5,303 nt of DNA from Burkholderiaceae bacterium. Lineage in GTDB: Bacteria > Pseudomonadota > Gammaproteobacteria > Burkholderiales > Burkholderiaceae_C. The notes under the pieces were generated by a model. The model saw only the letters and a list, made by a program, of their open reading frames with translations. It was not told the DNA's origin and ran no database searches. The position numbers and the translations under genes are program-made. The stretch covers positions 1-5,303 of the forward strand of contig JALRBF010000023.1 of the NCBI GenBank assembly GCA_023262365.1. The letters run 5' to 3'. Of this stretch, positions 1 through 5,303 are shown one piece after another (position 1 is the stretch's first letter; each line of letters starts with the position of its first letter).

Positions 1-138
1 GAAAGTTTTAAAATTTTCAAAAATTTGAATTGCCAATTCGCGAGTTGGCGTAATCACCAATGCTTTTATTTTTTTTTCTCCTTTTTCTGCATCTTGTTTT
101 TCAAAAAGTAAATCTATGATTGGTAAAGCAAAAGCAGC
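1..138 (-). CDS. DEAD-box RNA helicase, internal fragment (both ends missing)
   Basis: Reading the minus strand from 138 down to 1 gives 46 codons with no stop. They begin AAFALPIIDLLF and end with ALVITPTRELAIQIF followed by ENFKTF. In DEAD-box ATP-dependent RNA helicases the P-loop (motif I, GTGKT) is followed directly by AAFALPI, and motif Ia is PTRELA, which is encoded here at 48-31. The fragment therefore covers the stretch from just after motif I through motif Ia of the first RecA-like domain. The intervening lysine/glutamate-rich loop and low GC (about 30%) suggest a Bacteroidota-type gene. The Q motif, the P-loop itself, DEAD, SAT and the second domain are absent. On the right the reading breaks at 138/139, where the expected Lys-Thr of the P-loop is replaced by unrelated sequence. 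On the left it simply runs off the window. Family assignment is firm; the exact subfamily cannot be told from 46 residues. Confidence 0.85.
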
Positions 139-139
139 A
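138..139. other. Abrupt junction between AT-rich helicase fragment and GC-rich pntB region
   Basis: Helicase similarity on the minus strand is continuous up to 138 and disappears at 139. The base composition shifts from about 30% GC to the 60-65% typical of the rest of the window at about the same point. The sequence at 139-158 is a normal-looking leader for pntB, with AAGG at 146-149. No inverted repeats, target-site duplication or transposase remnant are visible at the boundary. The exact breakpoint could shift a few bases because both sides may share short homology around 134-142. I infer a chimeric join (assembly, library or cloning) rather than a natural insertion, but the sequence alone cannot prove it. 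Confidence 0.7.
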
Positions 140-145
140 CCCAAC

Positions 146-149
146 AAGG
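146..149 (+). promoter_or_regulatory. Ribosome binding site of pntB
   Basis: AAGG lies 9 nt upstream of the ATG at 159, a normal spacing for translation start. It favours 159 over the in-frame ATG at 165. Two stop codons near it, TGA at 150-152 and TGA at 160-162 overlapping the start as ATGA, could be the end of an upstream pntA-type gene whose body is missing. Neither can be confirmed because the sequence left of 139 is unrelated. Confidence 0.5.
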
Positions 150-158
150 TGACGGGGC

Positions 159-1583
159 ATGAGCATGAACCTCGTTACGCTGCTCTACTTAGTAGCCAGT
201 GTGTGCTTCATTCAAGCCCTCAAGGGCTTGTCACACCCCACCACGTCCATACGCGGCAACCTGTTTGGCATGGTGGGCATGGCCATTGCCATTGGCACCA
301 CCGCGGCATTGGTGGCGCGGCTAACCGACGCCCCTGCGGCTGGTTTGAGCTGGGTGCTCTTGGGCCTGGTGGTGGGCGGTGGCGTGGGCGCGGTCATGGC
401 ACGGCGCGTCGAAATGACCAAAATGCCCGAGCTGGTGGCCTTCATGCACAGCATGATTGGTTTGGCTGCGGTTTTTATTGCCATTGCCGCCGTGGCCGAA
501 CCCAACGCCATGCTGCCTGGGTTGGCCCGAGGGGCGGCAATCCCGACTGGCAACCGGCTTGAATTGTTTTTGGGTGCGGCCATTGGCGCCATCACCTTTA
601 GCGGGTCGGTGATCGCCTTTGGCAAACTCTCGGGCAAGTACAAGTTTCGCTTGTTTCAGGGTGCGCCGGTGGTGTTTTCGGGTCAGCATGCCCTCAATGC
701 CGTGTTGGGTGCGGCCACCGTGGCGTTGGGCCTGTACTTCACGGCCACCGAACACGCTGGCGCCTTTGCCGTGATGCTGGCACTGGCCTTTGTGCTGGGT
801 GTGCTCATCATCATCCCCATTGGTGGGGCCGACATGCCGGTGGTGGTCTCCATGCTCAACAGTTACTCGGGCTGGGCCGCTGCAGGCATTGGTTTTAGCC
901 TGAACAACAGCATGCTCATCATTGCCGGGTCGTTGGTGGGGTCCTCGGGTGCGATTCTCAGCTACATCATGTGCAAGGCCATGAACCGCTCGTTTATTAG
1001 CGTGATTCTGGGTGGTTTTGGTGGCGAGGCCGGTAGCGTGGCCGGTGGCGGTGAGCAGCGCAGCGTTAAGTCCGGTAGCGCCGATGATGCCGCGTTCATT
1101 TTGCAAAACGCCGAAACCGTGGTTATTGTGCCCGGGTATGGGTTGGCCGTGGCGCGGGCGCAGCATGCGGTCAAAGAACTCGCGCACAAACTCACCGAGC
1201 ACGGTATCACGGTCAAGTACGCCATTCATCCGGTGGCTGGCCGCATGCCGGGGCACATGAACGTGTTGCTCGCCGAGGCTGAGGTGCCTTATGACCAGGT
1301 GTTTGAAATGGAAGACATCAACGCCGAGTTTGGTCAGGCCGACGTGGCCATTGTGCTGGGCGCCAATGACGTGGTGAACCCACTGGCCTTGCAAAAGGGC
1401 AGCCCCATTTATGGCATGCCCATTCTGGACGCCTACAAAGCCAAAACGGTTATTGTGAACAAGCGCTCCATGGCAGCGGGTTACGCCGGTCTGGACAACG
1501 AGCTGTTTTATATGGACAAGACCATGATGGTTTTTGGCGACGCCAAAAAAATTGTTGAGGACATTGCCAAGGCCGTGGAGTAG
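159..1583 (+). CDS. pntB: NAD(P) transhydrogenase subunit beta (proton-translocating)
   Basis: This is the beta subunit of the inner-membrane transhydrogenase, which couples proton entry to hydride transfer from NADH to NADP+ and so supplies NADPH. The 474-residue product is close to the 462 of E. coli PntB and is complete. Residues 1 to about 275 form the membrane domain dII, with some eight or nine hydrophobic stretches. It contains His97, matching the proton-channel residue His91 of E. coli, and Asn234 in SMLNSYSGWA, matching Asn222. The highly conserved block GSSGAILSYIMCKAMNRSFI at 261-280 leads into dIII, the NADP(H)-binding domain on the cytoplasmic side. That domain shows GYGLAVA (326-332), HPVAGRMPGHMNV (357-369), GANDVVNP (401-408), KRSM (435-438) and GYAG (441-444). 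The start at 159 (MSMNLVTLLYLV) aligns with the family N-terminus. The enzyme needs an alpha subunit (PntA, often split as PntAA and PntAB in Burkholderiales), normally encoded just upstream but absent here because of the junction at 138/139. Identification is secure. Confidence 0.97.
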   Translation: MSMNLVTLLYLVASVCFIQALKGLSHPTTSIRGNLFGMVGMAIAIGTTAALVARLTDAPAAGLSWVLLGLVVGGGVGAVMARRVEMTKMPELVAFMHSMIGLAAVFIAIAAVAEPNAMLPGLARGAAIPTGNRLELFLGAAIGAITFSGSVIAFGKLSGKYKFRLFQGAPVVFSGQHALNAVLGAATVALGLYFTATEHAGAFAVMLALAFVLGVLIIIPIGGADMPVVVSMLNSYSGWAAAGIGFSLNNSMLIIAGSLVGSSGAILSYIMCKAMNRSFISVILGGFGGEAGSVAGGGEQRSVKSGSADDAAFILQNAETVVIVPGYGLAVARAQHAVKELAHKLTEHGITVKYAIHPVAGRMPGHMNVLLAEAEVPYDQVFEMEDINAEFGQADVAIVLGANDVVNPLALQKGSPIYGMPILDAYKAKTVIVNKRSMAAGYAGLDNELFYMDKTMMVFGDAKKIVEDIAKAVE

Positions 1584-1679
1584 GCCCCGCCCCGAGGCGT
1601 AAGACACCGGTAAGAGCGCGGGGAGACACTTAGCGGTCATCATCAAGAGGGGCCAGCGAAGGCGGCGCCGTCATTTCTC

Positions 1680-1684
1680 GGGAG
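1680..1684 (+). promoter_or_regulatory. Ribosome binding site of acs
   Basis: GGGAG ends 6 nt before the ATG at 1691, a suitable Shine-Dalgarno position that supports this start. The 107-bp gap between pntB and acs (1584-1690) otherwise shows no clear promoter, terminator or small gene. Confidence 0.55.
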
Positions 1685-1690
1685 ACCCAC

Positions 1691-3691
1691 ATGTCCAACA
1701 CCCCATCCTCGGCCATTGAGTCGGTTCTGGTAGAAAATCGTGTGTTTGAGCCCTCGGCTCGGGCTCAGCAAGGCGCGCGCGTTGCCGGCATGGCCGCGTA
1801 TCAAGCCTTGTGTCAAGAAGCCCAGGCCGATTACGAGGGCTTTTGGGCCCGCCTCGCGCGCGAGGCGCTGGTGTGGGACAAGCCGTTTACGCAAACCCTA
1901 AACGCCACGCAAGCGCCGTTTTACCGTTGGTTTGAAGACGGCCAGCTCAACGCCTCGGCCAATTGCCTTGACCGCCACATGGGCACTGAGGTTGAAACCA
2001 AAACCGCCATCATCTTTGAGTCTGACGACGGCCAGGTGACCCGTGTGACCTACCGCGAACTGCTCGAGCGTGTGGCGCAGTTCGCCAACGCGCTCAAAGC
2101 CATGGGCGTACAAAAGGGCGACCGTGTGGTGGTGTACATGCCCATGACCATCGAGGGCGTGGTGGCCATGCAAGCCTGCGCGCGCATCGGTGCCACCCAT
2201 TCGGTCGTGTTTGGTGGCTTCTCGGCCAAGGCGCTGCAAGAGCGCATCATCGACGCTGGGGCCGTGGCCGTCATTACCGCCAACTACCAAATGCGCGGCG
2301 GCAAAGAGCTGCCCCTCAAGGGTATCGTGGACGACGCCATTGCCCTCGGAGGCTGCGACACCTTGCGCCAGGTGCTGGTTTTTCAGCGCACCGCCACGCC
2401 GGTCAACATGCAAGCCGGGCGCGACGTGTGGCTGCACGATGCGCTGCAAGGCCAATCCACGCAGTGCCCGGCTGAGGTGGTAGATGCCGAGCACCCCTTG
2501 TTTATTTTGTACACCTCGGGCTCAACCGGCAAACCCAAAGGCGTGCAGCACAGCACCGCGGGTTACCTGCTGTGGACCAAGCTCACCATGCAGTGGACAT
2601 TTGATATTCGGGCCGACGATATTTTTTGGTGCACCGCCGACATCGGCTGGATTACGGGCCATAGCTACGTGGCCTACGGCCCGCTGGCGGCTGGGGCAAC
2701 CCAAATTATTTTTGAGGGCGTACCCACCTACCCCGATGCCTCGCGCTTTTGGCAAATGATTGAGCGCCATGGTTGCACGGTTTTTTACACCGCGCCCACG
2801 GCCATTCGCTCGCTCATCAAAATGGCCGAAACCAATGACGCCGTGCACCCCAAACACAGCAACCTGTCCACGCTGCGCATCTTGGGTTCGGTGGGCGAGC
2901 CGATTAACCCTGAGGCCTGGATGTGGTACCACGAGCACGTGGGCGGCCAGCGCTGCCCAATAGTGGATACGTTTTGGCAGACTGAAACCGGTGGCCACAT
3001 GATCACCCCGCTGCCAGGCGCCACGCCGTTGGTGCCCGGTTCGTGTACCCTGCCGCTGCCGGGCATTGCCGCGGCGATTGTGGACGAAACCGGCAACGAT
3101 ATGCCCAATGGCGCCGGTGGCATGCTCGTCATCAAAAAGCCGTGGCCCAGCATGATTCGCAACATTTGGGGCGACCCCGAGCGCTTCAAAAAGTCGTATT
3201 TCCCCGCCGAGATGGGCGGTACCATTTACCTCGCGGGCGACGGCGCGGTTCGCAGCGCCGACCGGGGCTACTTTCGCATCACTGGGCGTATTGACGATGT
3301 GCTCAACGTCTCGGGCCACCGGCTGGGCACCATGGAAATTGAATCGGCTCTGGTGGCCAAAACCGACTTGGTTGCCGAGGCGGCCGTGGTCGGCCGCCCC
3401 GATGACACCACCGGCGAGGCCATTGTGGCCTTCGTGGTGCTCAAGCGGGCGCTGCCGTCAGGTCAGGAAGGCAAGCAGTTGGCCACCGAGTTGCGCAACT
3501 GGGTAGCCAAAGAAATTGGCCCAATTGCCAAGCCCAAAGAAATCCGTTTTGGCGAAAACCTACCCAAAACGCGGTCGGGCAAAATCATGCGCCGCTTGCT
3601 GCGCGCCATTGCCAAAGGCGAGGCCATCACCCAAGATGTCTCGACTTTGGAAAACCCTGCCATCTTGGAGCAACTTGCCAACACCCATTAA
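1691..3691 (+). CDS. acs: Acetyl-CoA synthetase (acetate--CoA ligase, AMP-forming)
   Basis: This cytoplasmic enzyme activates acetate with ATP to acetyl-AMP and then transfers the acetyl group to CoA, feeding the TCA and glyoxylate cycles. The 666 residues compare with about 650 in typical Acs. An N-terminal ACAS_N region (about 35-95, including [12 protein letters not shown]) precedes the AMP-binding domain. That domain has [11 protein letters not shown] (172-182), the P-loop [10 protein letters not shown] (275-284), [12 protein letters not shown] (399-410) and [10 protein letters not shown] (426-435). Trp429 corresponds to Trp414 of Salmonella Acs, which closes the acyl pocket and limits substrates to acetate and propionate. 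GDG (516-518) and the hinge [15 protein letters not shown] (532-546) lead to the C-terminal domain. There Lys631 in [11 protein letters not shown] is the adenylation lysine, which in Salmonella is controlled by Pat acetylation and CobB deacetylation; the same control here is inferred. The start [13 protein letters not shown] resembles Burkholderiales Acs N-termini. PrpE is less likely given the length and C-terminal sequence. All key residues are present and the gene is intact. Confidence 0.96.
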   Translation: MSNTPSSAIESVLVENRVFEPSARAQQGARVAGMAAYQALCQEAQADYEGFWARLAREALVWDKPFTQTLNATQAPFYRWFEDGQLNASANCLDRHMGTEVETKTAIIFESDDGQVTRVTYRELLERVAQFANALKAMGVQKGDRVVVYMPMTIEGVVAMQACARIGATHSVVFGGFSAKALQERIIDAGAVAVITANYQMRGGKELPLKGIVDDAIALGGCDTLRQVLVFQRTATPVNMQAGRDVWLHDALQGQSTQCPAEVVDAEHPLFILYTSGSTGKPKGVQHSTAGYLLWTKLTMQWTFDIRADDIFWCTADIGWITGHSYVAYGPLAAGATQIIFEGVPTYPDASRFWQMIERHGCTVFYTAPTAIRSLIKMAETNDAVHPKHSNLSTLRILGSVGEPINPEAWMWYHEHVGGQRCPIVDTFWQTETGGHMITPLPGATPLVPGSCTLPLPGIAAAIVDETGNDMPNGAGGMLVIKKPWPSMIRNIWGDPERFKKSYFPAEMGGTIYLAGDGAVRSADRGYFRITGRIDDVLNVSGHRLGTMEIESALVAKTDLVAEAAVVGRPDDTTGEAIVAFVVLKRALPSGQEGKQLATELRNWVAKEIGPIAKPKEIRFGENLPKTRSGKIMRRLLRAIAKGEAITQDVSTLENPAILEQLANTH

Positions 3692-3720
3692 GCCCCAAGG
3701 TGTCGCGCAGCCTCGGGCTT
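3690..3720 (+). terminator. Possible weak terminator hairpin after acs
   Basis: AAGCCC at 3690-3695 pairs with GGGCTT at 3715-3720. The pairing continues imperfectly inward (GG 3699-3700 with CC 3711-3712) around a 10-nt loop. The hairpin overlaps the last base of the acs stop codon, a common position for terminators. The downstream sequence GTGTCAGTCC is not a T-tract, so intrinsic termination would be poor. It may be an attenuating hairpin or chance in GC-rich DNA. Confidence 0.25.
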
Positions 3721-3838
3721 GTGTCAGTCCAATGTAAGGGAAAGCCATAGGACGGGCACGTGGGTAATGCCAGCAAAATAAAGCGAGCCGATTCGCCCAA
3801 TGGGGGCAGATCCTGTTTCTGTTGCTGGAGCCCCGTGC
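3692..3838. other. Intergenic spacer between acs and fadD
   Basis: These 147 bp are long enough for an independent fadD promoter, but I could not find a convincing -35/-10 pair. The only ATGs are followed quickly by stops (for example 3733 and 3768) or belong to the possible fadD extension at 3800. A short E-box-like palindrome, CACGTG, occurs near 3758 and is probably chance. Apart from the weak hairpin and the fadD ribosome binding site, I see nothing definable. Confidence 0.5.
3827..3830 (+). promoter_or_regulatory. Ribosome binding site that selects the fadD start
   Basis: GGAG lies 8 nt before the ATG at 3839. The only other in-frame ATG in the open frame (3800; the upstream in-frame stop is TAA at 3779-3781) has no comparable purine motif at the right distance. 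The site therefore favours 3839, which also matches the family N-terminus RPWLSAYPEGVP. Confidence 0.6.
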
Positions 3839-5303
3839 ATGCCCGCTGCCACCTCTGAACGTCCTTGGTTAAGCGCCTATCCCGAGGGGGTGCCAGCGGA
3901 TGTAGACGTCAATCAGTACCAGTCGTTGGTTGAGCTGATGGAGAACAGCTTTGCCGCGTACGCGGAACGCACCGCCTACAGCTTTTTGGGCAAAGAGGTC
4001 AGTTACCGCCAAATCGACCAGCGCTCGCAGGCGCTGGCCGCGTATTTGCAGGGTTTGGGTTTGGTCAAGGGCGATCGTGTGGCCATTATGCTGCCCAACG
4101 TGCCGCAGTACCCGGCGGCGGTGGCGGCGGTGTTGCGCGCGGGGTTTGTGGTGGTCAACGTCAACCCGCTCTACACCGCGCGCGAACTGCAGCACCAACT
4201 TAACGACTCGGGCGCGGCGGCCATTGTCATCATGGAGAACTTTGCCGCCACCTTACAGACTTGCCTGAGGCAAACGCCAGTCAAGCACGTGGTCTTGGCG
4301 GCCATGGGCGACAGCCTAGGTGCCGTCAAAGGCACCATCGTGAATCACGTTGTGCGCCGGGTGAAAAAGCTGGTGCCTTCATTTGACTTACCGCAGGCGG
4401 TGCGCTTTAACGAAGCGCTGCGCCGCGGCGCCAAGCAGGCGTGGACGCCAGCCAAGCCTGGCCCCGAAGACGTGGCCGTGTTGCAGTACACCGGGGGCAC
4501 CACCGGGGTGAGTAAGGGAGCGGTTTTGCAGCACCGCAACATCGTGGCCAACTTGCTGCAGTCCGAAGCCTGGAACGCGCCGGCCATGAAGCGTATTCCG
4601 GCGCACGAACAGGTGACCTACGTTTGCGCTTTGCCGCTGTACCACATCTTTGCCTTCACCATCAACATGATGCTGGGCATGCGCGTGGGTGCCAAAAACA
4701 TACTTATTCCCAACCCGCGTGATTTGCCCGCTACCCTCAAAGAACTCAGCCGCCACGTGTTTCACCAATTTCCCGCGGTCAACACCTTATTCAACGGCTT
4801 GGTCAATCACCCCGACTTTGACCAGGTCGACTGGTCCAATCTGTGTGTCTCGCTGGGCGGTGGTATGGCCGTGCAAGGGGGTGTGGCGCGGCAATGGCTG
4901 CAAAAAACCGGCTGCCCCATTTGCGAAGGGTATGGCTTGTCGGAAACCTCGCCTTCGGCGTGTTGCAACCCCGTGGACAGCACCGAATTTACCGGCACCA
5001 TTGGTGTACCCATACCCAACACCCACATGAAGATTTTGGATGACGAGGGCAACCCGTGTGCCGTGGGCGAGGCCGGTGAGATCGCCATCAAGGGCCCGCA
5101 GTTGATGGCGGGCTATTGGCAGCGCCCCGACGAAACCGCCCGCGTCATGACGGCCGATGGGTATTTCAAGTCGGGCGACATCGGCATCGTGGACGAGCGC
5201 GGCTTCTTCAAGATCGTCGATCGCAAGAAAGACATGATTCTGGTCAGCGGCTTCTACGTCTACCCGAACGAAGTGGAAGAAGTGGCCTCGGCTTGCCCTG
5301 GCG
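3839..5303 (+). CDS. fadD: Long-chain fatty acid--CoA ligase, 3' end outside window
   Basis: This adenylate-forming acyl-CoA synthetase activates imported medium- and long-chain fatty acids to acyl-CoA at the inner face of the cytoplasmic membrane, the entry step to beta-oxidation. The frame is open for 488 codons to the window end. E. coli FadD has 561 residues and matches along the whole length, so roughly 80 C-terminal residues are missing, including the adenylation lysine. Visible features are the N-terminus RPWLSAYPEGVPADVDVNQY (8-27), VVNVNPLYTARELQHQLNDS (105-124), the P-loop YTGGTTGVSKG (217-227), ALPLYHIFAFTIN (264-276), GGGMAVQ (340-346) and EGYGLSET (363-370). The 25-residue fatty acyl-CoA synthetase signature spans 440-464, with Asp447 and the ending DRKK, followed by VSGFYVYPNEVEE. 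These favour FadD over short-chain or aromatic acid ligases, but exact chain-length preference is not readable. The truncation is only the window edge; nothing suggests a broken gene. It lies 147 bp after acs on the same strand and may or may not share its transcript. Confidence 0.94.
   Translation, partial: MPAATSERPWLSAYPEGVPADVDVNQYQSLVELMENSFAAYAERTAYSFLGKEVSYRQIDQRSQALAAYLQGLGLVKGDRVAIMLPNVPQYPAAVAAVLRAGFVVVNVNPLYTARELQHQLNDSGAAAIVIMENFAATLQTCLRQTPVKHVVLAAMGDSLGAVKGTIVNHVVRRVKKLVPSFDLPQAVRFNEALRRGAKQAWTPAKPGPEDVAVLQYTGGTTGVSKGAVLQHRNIVANLLQSEAWNAPAMKRIPAHEQVTYVCALPLYHIFAFTINMMLGMRVGAKNILIPNPRDLPATLKELSRHVFHQFPAVNTLFNGLVNHPDFDQVDWSNLCVSLGGGMAVQGGVARQWLQKTGCPICEGYGLSETSPSACCNPVDSTEFTGTIGVPIPNTHMKILDDEGNPCAVGEAGEIAIKGPQLMAGYWQRPDETARVMTADGYFKSGDIGIVDERGFFKIVDRKKDMILVSGFYVYPNEVEEVASACPG

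Noticed and set aside
69..77. Run of nine T on the plus strand that could be a terminator tail
   Set aside because: It is the complement of lysine codons in the helicase reading frame, and no GC-rich hairpin precedes it.
136..147. In-frame minus-strand TLLG before AAFALP, suggesting a helicase with its P-loop deleted rather than a chimera
   Set aside because: Some helicases have LLG just before the P-loop, so a nine-residue deletion was considered. Further upstream the minus frame reads unrelated residues and reaches a stop within about ten codons, and the plus strand there is a normal pntB leader.
116..562. Plus-strand open frame that crosses the 138/139 junction and overlaps pntB
   Set aside because: It begins in antisense helicase sequence and continues out of frame through pntB. 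The product has no recognisable domain.
1585..1623. CCCCGC (1585-1590) and GCGGGG (1618-1623) as a terminator stem after pntB
   Set aside because: Only 6 bp pair across a 27-nt loop and no T-tract follows, so it is probably chance in GC-rich sequence.
321..1646. Long minus-strand open frame opposite pntB
   Set aside because: It is a shadow of the pntB codon pattern in high-GC DNA. Its product is histidine- and glycine-rich without family motifs, while pntB on the plus strand is unmistakable.
3800..3838. Upstream ATG at 3800, in frame with fadD, as an alternative start
   Set aside because: It lacks a well-placed ribosome binding site and would add 13 residues not seen in the family N-terminus; GGAG at 3827-3830 supports 3839.

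Overview
The window is almost entirely a GC-rich stretch from a betaproteobacterium, most likely Burkholderiales and perhaps Comamonadaceae-like. It carries three plus-strand genes of central metabolism: pntB, acs and a long-chain acyl-CoA ligase (fadD) that runs off the right end. The taxonomic guess comes from recalled protein similarity. The acetyl-CoA synthetase has the Burkholderiales style of sequence around its P-loop, its [10 protein letters not shown] motif and its C-terminus. No search was run.

Layout: positions 1-138 are different from everything else. They are about 30% GC by hand count, against about 65% in a sampled line of acs. On the minus strand they encode 46 uninterrupted codons of a DEAD-box RNA helicase (from just after motif I through motif Ia), in the style of an AT-rich Bacteroidota genome. 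This fragment stops abruptly mid-domain at about position 138/139, where the GC-rich sequence begins only about 20 bp before the pntB start. pntB (159-1583) encodes the complete beta subunit of proton-translocating NAD(P) transhydrogenase. A 107-bp spacer leads to a complete acs (1691-3691). A 147-bp spacer with a weak hairpin follows. fadD starts at 3839 and is cut by the window end after 488 codons, losing its last roughly 80 residues.

The genes fit ordinary carbon and redox metabolism. Acs activates acetate (and some propionate) to the CoA thioester, FadD activates longer fatty acids for beta-oxidation, and transhydrogenase makes NADPH from NADH using the proton gradient. All three are on the same strand, but the spacers leave open whether they share a transcript. 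The obligate partner genes of pntB (pntA, or pntAA/pntAB) would be expected just upstream. The helicase fragment sits there instead.

I see no sign of a new biological system, mobile element, CRISPR array or RNA gene. The most noteworthy signal is the abrupt helicase/pntB junction, which most probably marks an assembly or cloning chimera.
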